A stretch of DNA of 64,000 nucleotides, taken from an uncultured Bryobacterales bacterium. Its GTDB lineage: Bacteria; Acidobacteriota; Terriglobia; Bryobacterales; UBA6623. Shown piece after piece: positions 50,938 through 60,765 of this stretch. The notes under the pieces are model-generated. The model ran no database searches and was not told the origin of the DNA. It saw only the letters and a program-made list of their open reading frames with translations. The stretch lies in the NCBI GenBank assembly GCA_951813605.1, contig OX638379.1:688471-752470 (forward strand). Reading direction: 5' to 3'. Both the position numbers and the translations under genes were made by a program. Position 1 is the stretch's first letter; every line of letters begins with the position of its first letter.

Positions 50938-51932
50938 CCCGCCGCACGACCATCGCCGCCTTCTCCTTCGCCCTAGCTGCTGCGGCCGCCAACGAGACCC
51001 AGAGGGGCACTGTCAATCACGATCCGGAGGTCGTGGCGCGGTCCTTCGCAGCGTTCGCCGAGGTCAACGTGCGCTGGGATCAAGACTACGTCTACGTGGA
51101 GGCCGACTCCATGCCTCGGCACCAGATGATGGTGGGGATCCGCTCGTGGAATCGGCAAGTCCCGATTCCTCAGCCGTACTTTGGAAGCAACGCGTTTCGG
51201 CTCCCGCTGCGGCCGCGCTTCGCGACGAGTACCGTTTCCGGCAAGGAGTCGCTCTTTCGCGGCGCGATCGCCGTTGCCGCCAACGGCGTGCCGATCTTCA
51301 ATCCGATCAAGCAGGATGGACGCACCGATACGAACCTTGCCGGGGAGCTCGACATATTCGGAGGCCATGCCGGACGGGCCGACGACTACCACTACCATCT
51401 CGCACCGGTCCATCTTGCCGACCAGATCGGGAGCGGCTTGCCCGTGGCGTGGGCGCTAGACGGATTTCCGATTTTCGCCTACAGCGAGGCGGACGGATCG
51501 GAGGCGAGGAACCTGGACTGGTTGAACGGTCACTCCCATGCGGGTAGCGCCTACCACTACCACGCGACCCGACAGTACCCCTATTTGAATGGCGGGTTTC
51601 GCGGAGAGGTCGCGTTACGCAACGGGGAAGTCGCGGTTCAGCCACGTGCTCGACGGGTCCGTCCCTTCACGAGACCCCTGAGGGGGGCCGAGATCACAGG
51701 GTTCGAGCGCCGGGGCCAAAACAGCTTTCGCTTGGAATTCGAGCTACGGGGCGAAGAACATTCGGTCGGCTACACGATCCTGCCCGATGGCGGCGCGAAA
51801 TTCGTCTTCACGGACGGGTCCGGGCAAAGCCGCTCCGAAGTCTATCGAGGGGGCAGGTCTCCCCTTGAGGGGAGAGCCCGCGAACGTGACAGAAATCGTC
51901 GGCAACGAGGCGACATTCGCCGCAGGGATTGA
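50934..51932 (+). CDS. YHYH domain-containing exported protein
   Basis: Secreted protein of 332 residues, third gene of the phosphoesterase-sulfatase operon; its GTG overlaps the sulfatase stop (GTGA). Leader TRRTTIAAFSFALAAAAA. The YHYH domain (PF14240) is clear: AIAVAANGVPIFNPIKQDGR, FGGHAGRADDYHYHLAP, PVAWALDGFPIFAYSEADGS and HAGSAYHYHATRQYPYLNGG, with two YHYH motifs. The function of the domain is not established; histidine pairs suggest metal or substrate binding. Downstream of it a 100-residue beta-rich tail ends in a basic stretch. Its constant neighbours here suggest help in binding a sulfated or phosphorylated polymer. Confidence 0.88.
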   Translation: MTRRTTIAAFSFALAAAAANETQRGTVNHDPEVVARSFAAFAEVNVRWDQDYVYVEADSMPRHQMMVGIRSWNRQVPIPQPYFGSNAFRLPLRPRFATSTVSGKESLFRGAIAVAANGVPIFNPIKQDGRTDTNLAGELDIFGGHAGRADDYHYHLAPVHLADQIGSGLPVAWALDGFPIFAYSEADGSEARNLDWLNGHSHAGSAYHYHATRQYPYLNGGFRGEVALRNGEVAVQPRARRVRPFTRPLRGAEITGFERRGQNSFRLEFELRGEEHSVGYTILPDGGAKFVFTDGSGQSRSEVYRGGRSPLEGRARERDRNRRQRGDIRRRD

Positions 51933-52304
51933 GGCCGAGGCTCGAATCCCCGGTCTCAGCGGCGTTGGGGGGTGCAGCACCCGTTCGAATCTCAATCGCA
52001 AGTGGAGGAACTCTGCTGTGCCGGGCCGCTTGAGGCAGTGTTGGAATACTGGCGGTTTGTCATGGCTTCGAGTCCGGTCCCGCTTAGACGCCGAGAAATG
52101 ACCGGTGCGACTCCGCCCTGTGGGGCGGCGCGACGTGCCGAAGCGCCGGTTGCGCACCCGGTGAGATTGTCGGTTCCGGCCAAGCCTATTTCGTGAAGAA
52201 GTCGAAACACAGATAGCACTTGACAGTGCCGCAGTAGCCGATGCCACACCCTTCGCCGGAGCGCTTTTATTGAGATCCACTTTCGGCTGCGACGGAGGTT
52301 GAAC
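51933..52304. other. Gap between the YHYH gene and the TPR-like gene
   Basis: About 370 bases with no convincing gene. A GTTCGAATC at 51983-51991 resembles a tRNA T-loop, but the flanking bases cannot form the stem. TTGACA at 52220-52225 could be a -35 for the next gene, although I see no matching -10. The right end supplies GGAGG six bases before ATG 52305. Confidence 0.4.
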
Positions 52305-53339
52305 ATGAGAATCGGATTGCGAATTGCCTTCATAGCACTTGGCTTGTCCTTAAACACGGCAGCGTCCGCGGAAGACCCCTGCTCCCTCACAACGCAGGGT
52401 ATGGACCTAACCCCGGCCGAAGTCTCCTTCCTAGAAGAAAAGCTGGAGAGAGACCCCCACGACTCGGTTTCCCGAACCAAGCTCCTCGGCTACTACTACC
52501 AACAAATCGAAGATCGGTCTGCCCAAGAGAAGCATGCGAATCACGTGCTGTGGCTCATCAGGAACAACCCGGAGGCCGCAGTGCTCGGGATTTCGGAAGG
52601 AACAGTGGAACCATGGCGAAGCGCGCATCGATACGCGGATGCTCGGAAGGCGTGGCTAGAGGAGATCGAGCGCGATCCAAGCAACACCACGCTGTTGGAC
52701 CATGCGGCTACAGCATTCACGCCCCATGCCTTAGAACTTGCAACCGATCTTCTCCAGAGAGCCCAGTCGTTGGACGGATCCAATCCGAAATGGGCCGAGC
52801 AACTCGGCCAATTGCATATGCTCGATGCGATGAGACCCCCGGGGACGACTAAGCAGCGGATCGCCGGCAAGGCATTGGCTCAACTTGAGAGAGCGTTTGC
52901 ACTCTCCGAGGGTTCGGCACGGGGCTTCCTTGTGGTTGATCTTGCGAAAGCTGCATACGCGGCCGGGAAGCATGAACAGGCTCGCGAATACGCGGAGTCC
53001 GCGCTGAAAGACAACGGCGAAGGCTGGAATCAGGGCAAGCGCACGCATCACGGCAATGTCATCTTAGGCAGGATCGCACTAGCCGAGGGCAATATCGAAG
53101 AAGCTAGGTATCGTCTCGTGGCAGCCGCCACGACCCATGGCTCGCCTCAGCTAGATTCTTTCGGTCCGGACATGACGCTTGCCAAGGAGCTTCTCGACGC
53201 GGGCGAGAAAGAAGTCGTGCTCAATTACTTCGAGCTTTGCTCCGGTTTCTGGGAAATGGGCCAAGAAGAGCTAGCGGACTGGACCGCACTCGTCAAGGCA
53301 GGCAGGATGCCGGACTTCGAAGGTAGCCTTGAGTTTTGA
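52305..53339 (+). CDS. Exported helical-repeat (TPR-like) protein
   Basis: Periplasmic protein of 344 residues with a signal peptide (LRIAFIALGLSLNTAASA). The body is nearly all amphipathic helices in TPR/Sel1-like pairs: VSFLEEKLERDPHDSVSRTK, DARKAWLEEIERDPSNTTLL, LATDLLQRAQSLDGSNPKWA, GKHEQAREYAESALKDNGEG and LGRIALAEGNIEEARYRLVA. Such repeats scaffold protein interactions; the partner is unknown. ATG 52305 has GGAGG at ideal distance; TTG 52299 lies before it in frame. It is a single-gene unit; the 289 bases downstream show no gene, only an AGAAT-type -10 candidate close to the next ATG. Confidence 0.8.
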   Translation: MRIGLRIAFIALGLSLNTAASAEDPCSLTTQGMDLTPAEVSFLEEKLERDPHDSVSRTKLLGYYYQQIEDRSAQEKHANHVLWLIRNNPEAAVLGISEGTVEPWRSAHRYADARKAWLEEIERDPSNTTLLDHAATAFTPHALELATDLLQRAQSLDGSNPKWAEQLGQLHMLDAMRPPGTTKQRIAGKALAQLERAFALSEGSARGFLVVDLAKAAYAAGKHEQAREYAESALKDNGEGWNQGKRTHHGNVILGRIALAEGNIEEARYRLVAAATTHGSPQLDSFGPDMTLAKELLDAGEKEVVLNYFELCSGFWEMGQEELADWTALVKAGRMPDFEGSLEF

Positions 53340-53628
53340 TCGATTAGCGCCATTTCGAGAATCCAAAGCCGTATTAGTGGAGTATGAGCCGCGACGGGGC
53401 CTCATCGTATTGACACGCAGTTTCCACCGATGCGACTCACCGGTATTGTTCACGGCCATAGGCGGGTCGATTGGAATTCGCTTCCATGCACCCGCGAAAT
53501 GCGGGCACAACAGTTCGCTTGATCCAGATTCATGCTAAACAATCTGGACATCCGGCTCGGGCGTTAGTACCGGCGACGAGGGTGTGTATCGGCCCTGGAA
53601 TCAAGATCGGACGCGCTAGAATCCAACC

Positions 53629-56106
53629 ATGCTAGGTCAAGCTCGAATTGCAACAGTTTCGGTCCTCGTGTTGCTTGCCTGGTTCACCGTCGACCTCGGA
53701 ACGGGTCCTCCCGCATCCGCTGCCGACTCAAATCCCGTAGCGTGGGGTGCGAGCGATCCTTCTTGGTCTTCCGACGGGAAGCGCCTCGCGTTCTCGCTGT
53801 TCGGCAGCATCTGGACTGTCGGCTCCGAAGGCGGCATCGCCACGCAGCTGACGTCATCCAACGGGTTCCATGAACATGCCGCTTGGTCACCGGACGGCAC
53901 CTCGGTCGCGTTTGTGATCGGAGAGAACCCGCGCGGACGGTTTGCCAAGGTGAGGGGAACTCTTGCGATTGTTGACACCGGGACGGGAAGGGAGCGGATG
54001 TTGCAGCTGCCCCACCTCACGTCTGGCACTCCCGCATGGTCTGATGACGGAAGAAGCATCTTCTGTCCGCTTTTCGTTCCGGGCGAGGGCTCCCTCTTGC
54101 ACGAGGTGGATCCTCGATCCGGCGCCTTGAAGAAATTACAGACGCGCCCTCAGCGCAATACCGCAGGTCCCTGGGTTGAGGTCTCGGCTGGTCCAGACGC
54201 GATCTTTTTTGCGGCGCAACGCGTGGGCCCGGCCCAAGTGTGGTCCCTGCCAGCGCGACGCGAAGGATTCACCGTCCAATATCCCTTGACGCGGTACCTG
54301 CCGGAGGACATCACGGTGCTTGACGGCGTGAGCGCCGCGCCCAACGGCGATTCGATCTACTCCGCCGACGTCATCAATGGAAGAGGGAATTTCGAGCTGT
54401 ATCGCGTGTCGGGCCGGGGAGGGGAGCCCGTAGCGCTGACTTCCACTGCCCGCCACGAACTCTCGCCGGAAGTCTCCCCGGACGGGTCGCACATCGCTTT
54501 CTCGTCCAACAGCTTCGGCAATATGGACGTGTTCACTATGCCTGTGGACGGCGGAGAAGCGCAGCACGTCCGAATCGAAGCCTTGAAGTTTGGCAAGCCA
54601 TCAGGGAAGGTTCGTGTGAATGTGGTCGACGAACTCGGGAAGCCCACGGCAGTCCGGCTCTATGTCGAAGCGTCCGACGGCAAGGGCTACGCTCCCAGAG
54701 GGGAGCCGATCTTCTACTACCCATTGGAACCTGACGGAAAGCGCGATGCATTCTTCGTCGCTGTAGGCAAACCGGAATTTGACGTGCCGTCCGGAGGACT
54801 GCGGCTGACCGCGGTCAAGGGTTACGAGTATAGGATCAGCAGCGCAAGCATTGATGTCGTTCCCGGGGAAACGACGGAACTGACGCTCCGGCTGGAACGC
54901 TGGACAAACTGGAACCAACGCGGCTGGTATTCGGGCGAGAACCATTTTCACGCCAACTATCTCGGAAGCTATTACCAGCGCCCGGCGCAGTCGCTTGCCT
55001 GGCTCAAGGCCATGGATCTTAACGCGGCCAACATGATCGTGGCGAACGCGCAAGGCGCGTTCATTCACGACGAGGAGTTCTTCACCGGCGAGGTCAGTGC
55101 GCTTTCCACCGAGCGTCGGTTCCTTTACTGGGGGCAGGAATACCGCAACAGCGACCCGCTTGGCCACATGGGATTCCTCAACATCAAGCGCCTAGTTCCT
55201 CCTTCCTACACCAGCGTTATTGGAAGCGACTCCCCTTACGACTTTCCGCTCAATACCATGGCCGCTCTGGAGGCTCGCAAGCAAGGCGGGTTGGTGACTT
55301 ACATGCATCCGATCGGGGGTGCTACGCGGGACGTTTTTGACACGAATCTCGGCGCGAAGGAAAGCGTCGTGACAGCGGCTCTAGGCGCGCTGGATACCAT
55401 CGACCTGCTTCCATACGGCGATGCCGCCTATCGGCTTTGGTACACGCTGCTGAATTGCGGATTCCGAATCGCTGCGGGTGCCGGAACGGACGCCTTCACG
55501 AACTGGCGCGGGATCAACCGCATTCCGGGCGGCAGCAGGCAGTATGTCCATGTCGGGGGAACTATGAGCTGGGAGCGCTGGGTCGAGCGCTACCGTGAGG
55601 GGCGCTCCTTCGCGACTACCGGACCCCTTCTGACATTCGATGTCAACGGCAGCGGCGTCGGTGAGGAAATCAAGTTCAATCCCGGATCGACGTATCGAGC
55701 CACGCTACGCGCCGATGTCATGTCCCGCACGCCAATCGACAGGGTCGAGTTCATTCAAAACGGGAGGGTTATTGGGAGTACCGAAGCAAGCCGTGCCCGC
55801 AACGTCCGCGCCGAACTGCAGGTGCAAGTCGGCGAATCGAGCTGGTTCGCCGCACGCGTTTACGGGCCGACCGCGCCGGGACTGACGACCCGCGCACTCG
55901 CGCATTCGAGCGCCGTGTACGTGACTGAGGGATCGCGGCCGGTGTTGATTCGGGAGGACCTGGAATTGGCAATTCTCTGGACGGACAGGCTGTGGGCGTA
56001 TCTGCTCGAGCGAAACAACTTCGGTTCTTTGGAGAATCGAGAAGCGGCGGGGGCGATGATTGGCCAGGCTCGACAGCACTTGGAAGGTAAGCTGCGCGAG
56101 CTGTGA
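53629..56106 (+). CDS. CehA/McbA family metallohydrolase with N-terminal WD40-like propeller
   Basis: Exported protein of 825 residues. The leader VSVLVLLAWFTVDLGTGPPA is followed by a TolB/PD40-type propeller (WSSDGKRLAFSLFGSIWTV, HAAWSPDGTSVAFVIGENP, PEVSPDGSHIAFSSNSFGN, about residues 40-320), then a Cna-B-like strand-rich linker and a PHP domain of the CehA/McbA type (about 425-700): WYSGENHFHANYLGSYY with the HxH pair, ARKQGGLVTYMHPIGGATRD and IAAGAGTDAFTNWRGINRIP. A beta-sandwich tail follows. CehA/McbA enzymes are phosphoesterase-like hydrolases, originally known from carbaryl hydrolysis; here the natural substrate is unknown. It lies just before the DUF1549/1553 gene, a pairing common in these phyla. 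Confidence 0.85.
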   Translation: MLGQARIATVSVLVLLAWFTVDLGTGPPASAADSNPVAWGASDPSWSSDGKRLAFSLFGSIWTVGSEGGIATQLTSSNGFHEHAAWSPDGTSVAFVIGENPRGRFAKVRGTLAIVDTGTGRERMLQLPHLTSGTPAWSDDGRSIFCPLFVPGEGSLLHEVDPRSGALKKLQTRPQRNTAGPWVEVSAGPDAIFFAAQRVGPAQVWSLPARREGFTVQYPLTRYLPEDITVLDGVSAAPNGDSIYSADVINGRGNFELYRVSGRGGEPVALTSTARHELSPEVSPDGSHIAFSSNSFGNMDVFTMPVDGGEAQHVRIEALKFGKPSGKVRVNVVDELGKPTAVRLYVEASDGKGYAPRGEPIFYYPLEPDGKRDAFFVAVGKPEFDVPSGGLRLTAVKGYEYRISSASIDVVPGETTELTLRLERWTNWNQRGWYSGENHFHANYLGSYYQRPAQSLAWLKAMDLNAANMIVANAQGAFIHDEEFFTGEVSALSTERRFLYWGQEYRNSDPLGHMGFLNIKRLVPPSYTSVIGSDSPYDFPLNTMAALEARKQGGLVTYMHPIGGATRDVFDTNLGAKESVVTAALGALDTIDLLPYGDAAYRLWYTLLNCGFRIAAGAGTDAFTNWRGINRIPGGSRQYVHVGGTMSWERWVERYREGRSFATTGPLLTFDVNGSGVGEEIKFNPGSTYRATLRADVMSRTPIDRVEFIQNGRVIGSTEASRARNVRAELQVQVGESSWFAARVYGPTAPGLTTRALAHSSAVYVTEGSRPVLIREDLELAILWTDRLWAYLLERNNFGSLENREAAGAMIGQARQHLEGKLREL

Positions 56107-56264
56107 GTCGCATGGCAGACCGCGAGCAGCTTATTCCCCATCTCCAATACGCTCGGATTGCCGGGCCAAGTGTCCTTTGGAGCATTGCCGCGTCACCGGA
56201 AATCACACGAGAATGTGATCTCGGTGTGCTGTAATCTTTAGGTGGTTAGAGCCGTAGGTTCCTA

Positions 56265-58913
56265 GTGACACGATTGGCAGCAGCCGTGCTTATTGCAGCC
56301 TGTTCATTGTCAGGTGCCGACACGCGCTTCTTCGAGACAAAGGTGCGTCCGCTGCTTGCAGCGAAATGCTTTGCCTGCCACACCCAATCGCAGATGAGCG
56401 GCCTGCGACTGGATTCGTTAGAAGGGGTCTTGCAAGGCGGCTCGCGTGGTCCGGCAGTGGTGCCGGGCGATCCGGCAAGCAGTCTCTTGCTGACTGCAGT
56501 GAGGCGCGAGAGAGACGACCTAAAGATGCCCCCGACCGAGCCTCTGGGCTCGGACGAAATAGCGATTCTCGAAGAGTGGATCGCGGGGGGCGCTACTTGG
56601 CCAAACGCTGATCCGGCGGTTTCGGCTAGTCCGAAGCTCAGTGCCGAAGCCCGCGAGTTCTGGGCGTTCAAGCCGGTGCAAAGGCCTGAGGTTCCCGGAG
56701 GGGAGGCCAACGGGGCCATCGACGCGTTCCTAACTGCGAGAATGCAGGACGAAGGGCTGGAACCGGCGCCTCCGGCCGACAAGCACAGGCTGATTCGACG
56801 CGCGACGCTCGGCCTCCTCGGACTCCCTCCCACGCCGGAGGAGGTCGCTTCGTTTCTGGCCGATAAATCGCCCCAAGCGTATCCGAGACTCATCGACCGT
56901 CTGTTGGAGTCGCCACAGTACGGCGAGCGCATGGCTAGGCGATGGCTCGACCTCGCACGATATGCGGACGGGCAATCCGCCGCGTATGTCGACACGCCTC
57001 TACCAAATGCCTGGCGCTACCGCGACTGGGTTGTCGACGCATTCAATCGCGACTTGCCATACGACCGATTCGTCCTTGCGCAACTCGCCGCCGACCTCCT
57101 TCCCGAAAAGGAGCGCGAGACGAATCTTGCTGCCTTGGGATTTCACGCTCTGCGCGACCGCGATGATGACCGGGTCGAGGTGACAGGGCGGGCGTTTCTG
57201 GGTCTTACGATCGGTTGCGCACAGTGTCACGACCACAAGTTCGACCCCATCCCGCAAACCGACTACTACGCCTTGCAGGGAGTGTTCGATAGCACCGAGG
57301 CCTACCACCACCCGCTTGCGCCCGACAAGCAAGTCGAGGAGTACGAGTCGGCACAGAAGAAAGTGCAAGACCAGAAGCTTGCGATCGATCTCTTCTTGGA
57401 AAAGGAGCGCGGCCAACTCATCGATGTCCTGATGGAGCAGACGGCTGAGTTCCTAGAGGCCAGCTATCAGGTCGTCCGGGGTAACGCTCAGTCTTCGCGG
57501 GTTGCGGACGAGGCGGATTTGGATCATCAGACCCTCGAGCGCTGGATTGCGTACTTGGATTCACGCCCGCACGACCACCCGTACCTCGACGACTGGTACG
57601 CCTTGCTCGATCGGGACTGCTCGCTTGAAGAGGTGCGAGAGGAGGCTGCCGAATTCGAGCAAGTCCTGCTGGACATACATCGCGACAAGCTGGCGGTTGA
57701 TGACAGAAACTATGTCAAGCTCGGCGGCTCCGAGGGTTCGCGGACTCAACGCACTCTGCTGAACACGAACCTCGACTTCCTGGAGCCTGTTCGCTATTAC
57801 CTTTGGCGCGACATGGCCACCGCTCCTAGGAAAAAGCGCGGCCTGCCGTTCGCAGGCGGCGTCTACTATTACAGCCCGACGGAGATCGAGCGATTCCTGA
57901 GCGGCGTCTGGATCCGGCATCTCGAGAATCAAAGGGTCGAACTGAAACGCTTGGAGGCACAAGTTCCCCCGCCATACCCCTTCGTGCATGCTTACCGCGA
58001 AGGCGATGACCCGAAAGACGCTCGCCTCGCGATCCGCGGTGACAAAAAGAATCTCGGGCCTTCCGTGCCCCGGCGCTTCCTCTCGGTGCTGACTCGAGGC
58101 GAGCCCGAGCCGTTCGCTAACGGCAGCGGGCGGCTCGAGCTTGCTCGCGCGATCGCCTCGCCGGAAAACCCGTTAACGGCGCGGGTCTTCGTCAATCGCC
58201 TCTGGCAGTGGCGTTTCGGGCGCGGCCTAGTCTCGACCGCCAGCAACTTCGGCCAGCTGGGCGAGCGCGCCACGCATCCTGAATTGCTGGACTGGCTGGC
58301 AGCGGAGTTCGTCGAGTCGGGCTGGTCGATCAAGGCCCTCGACCGGGCGATCGTGCAATCGGACGCCTATCGGCGGAGCTCCAAGATCTTGGCTGTCAAT
58401 CAGGAGGTTGACGCGGACAACAAGCTCCATTGGAGGTTCAGCCCCGTCCAGCGTCTGGATGCCGAAACCCTGCGGGACTCGATGCTGGCCGTGTCGGGGC
58501 AGCTCGACCTTGCGAGGGGAGGCGTGCCGAGGGCATTCGAGGAAGGGCATTTCCGCCGAGCGCTGTACGGCAAGGTAGACCGGACGAATCCCGATCCCTT
58601 CATGGCGCTGTTCGACTTTCCTGATGCCAAGAGCCATGGCGCAGCGCGCGACGCCACTGTGGGGCCGCTTCAACGGCTGTATTTCATTAACAATCCGTTT
58701 GTCATGGAGCAGTCGAGGGCCTTGGCGCAGCGCCTTTCCGACGATGCGGGCACTGTCACTGAGGCGCGAATCGGGCGCGCCTACGATCTGCTCTTCGGCC
58801 GGCCGCCAACTGCGTCGGAGATTGCCTTTGCGAGCGCCTACCTCGAGTCCGACGGCTGGGAGCAGTACTGCCAGGCGTTGCTGGCCTCGAGCGAATTCCT
58901 TACGATACGGTGA
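56265..58913 (+). CDS. PSCyt1-DUF1549-DUF1553 protein (planctomycete-type cytochrome)
   Basis: Large exported c-type cytochrome-like protein of 882 residues, family known from Planctomycetes, Verrucomicrobia and Acidobacteria. The N-terminal PSCyt1 domain has the haem motif LLAAKCFACHTQS, with MPPTEP as the likely axial region; DUF1549 follows (RRATLGLLGLPPTPEEVASF, LLESPQYGERMARRWLDLAR, RYADGQSAAYVDTPLPN, IGCAQCHDHKFDPIPQTDYY with a second CxxCH), and then DUF1553 (ELARAIASPENPLTARVFVN, RLWQWRFGRGLVSTASNFGQ, LDAETLRDSMLAVSGQLDLA). Start GTG 56265. Its stop overlaps the DUF1501 gene as GTGA. The pair's biochemical role is not established; a role in polysaccharide oxidation or desulfation is often inferred from neighbours. 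Confidence 0.9.
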   Translation: MTRLAAAVLIAACSLSGADTRFFETKVRPLLAAKCFACHTQSQMSGLRLDSLEGVLQGGSRGPAVVPGDPASSLLLTAVRRERDDLKMPPTEPLGSDEIAILEEWIAGGATWPNADPAVSASPKLSAEAREFWAFKPVQRPEVPGGEANGAIDAFLTARMQDEGLEPAPPADKHRLIRRATLGLLGLPPTPEEVASFLADKSPQAYPRLIDRLLESPQYGERMARRWLDLARYADGQSAAYVDTPLPNAWRYRDWVVDAFNRDLPYDRFVLAQLAADLLPEKERETNLAALGFHALRDRDDDRVEVTGRAFLGLTIGCAQCHDHKFDPIPQTDYYALQGVFDSTEAYHHPLAPDKQVEEYESAQKKVQDQKLAIDLFLEKERGQLIDVLMEQTAEFLEASYQVVRGNAQSSRVADEADLDHQTLERWIAYLDSRPHDHPYLDDWYALLDRDCSLEEVREEAAEFEQVLLDIHRDKLAVDDRNYVKLGGSEGSRTQRTLLNTNLDFLEPVRYYLWRDMATAPRKKRGLPFAGGVYYYSPTEIERFLSGVWIRHLENQRVELKRLEAQVPPPYPFVHAYREGDDPKDARLAIRGDKKNLGPSVPRRFLSVLTRGEPEPFANGSGRLELARAIASPENPLTARVFVNRLWQWRFGRGLVSTASNFGQLGERATHPELLDWLAAEFVESGWSIKALDRAIVQSDAYRRSSKILAVNQEVDADNKLHWRFSPVQRLDAETLRDSMLAVSGQLDLARGGVPRAFEEGHFRRALYGKVDRTNPDPFMALFDFPDAKSHGAARDATVGPLQRLYFINNPFVMEQSRALAQRLSDDAGTVTEARIGRAYDLLFGRPPTASEIAFASAYLESDGWEQYCQALLASSEFLTIR

Positions 58914-60286
58914 ATCCAATGCTCCTCACGCGTAGAGCGACACTGCGAATCCTCGGTGCCGGTTTCGGGGTTGTCGGCATGGCCGATGGCCTGAGGGCCG
59001 CGGCGGGCACAACGCCTCATTTCGCGGCTAAGGCCAAGCGCGTCATCTTCCTTTACCTCAACGGTGGGGTTTCCCATGTAGACACGTTCGACCACAAGCC
59101 GGCGCTGGCCAAATTCGACGGCCAGCCGATGCCGGGGCCAAAGATCAAGACGGATCGCGCGTCCGGCGGCCTGATGAAGTCGCCGTTCGAATTCAAGCGA
59201 CACGGGGAAAGCGGCATCGAGGTCAGCGACATTTTCCCGCGAGTGGGCTCAGGTATCGACGATTTCCTCGTCGTGCGCTCGATGTGGTCAGAGAGCGTCA
59301 ACCACTTGCCGTCGATGCTGATGATGAACACCGGGCATGCCTTGCGCGGCGGCTCGCGTCCGTCTTTCGGCTCGTGGATCGTGTACGGGCTGGGCACGGA
59401 CAACCGCAACTTGCCGGGCTTTGTCGTGCTCTGTCCCGGCACGCCGGTCGGTGCCTCCCGTAACTGGTCGTCCTCGTTCCTGCCGACGGCGTTTCAAGGA
59501 GCCTTGATACGCAACAACGCAGAAACGCCTGACAAGGTGATCCAAAACATCGCCAATTCGACCTATACCCACGACCAGCAGCGCCGGCAACTCGATCTCC
59601 TTGACCGACTCGATTCCTCGTTCCTCGATCGCGTGGGGTTCGACCCTAGACTCGAGGCCAATCTCGAATCGATGGAGACGGCGTTCCGGATGCAAACCGA
59701 AGCACCGGGGATATTCGACCTCGCCAAGGAGCCGGAGCACGTGCGGGCCCGGTACGGCGACGGGGAATTCGGGCGCGGCTGCTTGATGGCGCTGCGTCTA
59801 GCGGAAGCGGGCGTCCGGGTTGTGCAGGTCTACTATGGCGACGGCCAACCCTGGGACAGCCACGACGACATCTTGACCCAGAAGGCCCACGCGCAGCGCT
59901 CCGACGCCCCGATCGCGGCTTTGGTCGAGGACCTTAAGTTACGGGGCATGCTGGACGAGACGCTGGTTATCGTCGGCAGCGAGTTCGGCAGGACACCCAT
60001 GATCCAGAATTCCGGAACTGAGAAGGTGGGTCGCGGCCGCGACCACAATCCCCCGGGCTATTCGATCCTGCTCGCGGGCGGCGGCATCCGCGGCGGCCAG
60101 ACTTACGGTTCGACCGATGACTTCGGTTACAAGGCGGCTGAGAACCCCGTCACGCCGCACGACCTCCACGCGACCGCGCTGCACCTTCTGGGTATGGACC
60201 ACACAAAGCTAACTTACCGCTACAGCGGGCGGGATTTCCGGCTTACCGACATCCACGGCACCGTTGTTTCGGATTGGATCGCCTAG
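58910..60286 (+). CDS. DUF1501 family exported protein
   Basis: Alkaline-phosphatase/sulfatase-fold-like protein of 458 residues, partner of the DUF1549/1553 gene it overlaps. Leader LTRRATLRILGAGFGVVGMA has a Tat-like twin Arg. Family motifs: KRVIFLYLNGGVSHVDTFDH, GQPMPGPKIKTDR, NHLPSMLMMNTGHALRGGSR, RPSFGSWIVYGLGTDNRNLP, VRVVQVYYGDGQPWDSHDDI, LVIVGSEFGRTPMIQ and GRDHNPPGYSILLAGGGIRG. The Asp/His pattern is like that of metal-dependent phospho/sulfo-transferases, but catalysis has not been shown for the family. Start GTG 58910; an ATG three codons on is an alternative. Confidence 0.92.
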   Translation: MNPMLLTRRATLRILGAGFGVVGMADGLRAAAGTTPHFAAKAKRVIFLYLNGGVSHVDTFDHKPALAKFDGQPMPGPKIKTDRASGGLMKSPFEFKRHGESGIEVSDIFPRVGSGIDDFLVVRSMWSESVNHLPSMLMMNTGHALRGGSRPSFGSWIVYGLGTDNRNLPGFVVLCPGTPVGASRNWSSSFLPTAFQGALIRNNAETPDKVIQNIANSTYTHDQQRRQLDLLDRLDSSFLDRVGFDPRLEANLESMETAFRMQTEAPGIFDLAKEPEHVRARYGDGEFGRGCLMALRLAEAGVRVVQVYYGDGQPWDSHDDILTQKAHAQRSDAPIAALVEDLKLRGMLDETLVIVGSEFGRTPMIQNSGTEKVGRGRDHNPPGYSILLAGGGIRGGQTYGSTDDFGYKAAENPVTPHDLHATALHLLGMDHTKLTYRYSGRDFRLTDIHGTVVSDWIA

Positions 60287-60572
60287 ATCATGGTCTGCCA
60301 TCGGTGCCGAAAGTCTGTAGGCGCGGCGCTGGATGGAGTGCGGCGCCTGTCGTTGGCAGTTTGCAGCACCAGTCGCTAGCGTCGAGACCGGCGGTAATTC
60401 CCGCGTCTCCCGTGGCCTCGCCGCCGGAGATATGCAGGGGTAGGATCGTCAAGCGAGTTGAATTCTGCGACAGCGCGAATGCTGTGCCGCGTACGGTGGG
60501 CATTGAAGTGCGTCGCCATTTGCCGCGACGCCACGTCCCGGCCCGCCGCAATGCGACGAAGCGCAGTTGGCG

Positions 60573-60765
60573 AATGACTTAGCTGATCGTTCCGACCGGC
60601 CAGTTTGCCGGCTTTCTCAATGAGTTAATCGACGGTCTTCCAGTCTCCCTGGGCAGCGGTTTCCCGCGCCCGGTCCTGAACGGTGGCGGCCGCCAATTCG
60701 CCCATGCGTCTCGCAACGACTTCCGGACAGGCGTCGAATTGCCCATTGTCAGAGTTTCCGTAGTA
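60573..60765 (-). pseudogene. Short gene relic with in-frame stop, in the 60287-60936 gap
   Basis: The 650-base gap between convergent genes holds one minus-strand stretch that reads like protein: YYGNSDNGQFDACPEVVARR, MGELAAATVQDRARETAAQG, DWKTVD, then a TAA at 60625-60627, then LIEKAGKLAGRNDQLSH in the same frame. Helical patterning continues across the stop, so it looks like a decayed coding region. I do not recognise the family. The rest of the gap shows nothing. Confidence 0.33.

Noticed and set aside
51975..52010. Possible tRNA (GTTCGAATC resembles a T-loop)
   Set aside because: The five bases on each side of the loop cannot pair, and no acceptor or anticodon arm could be built.
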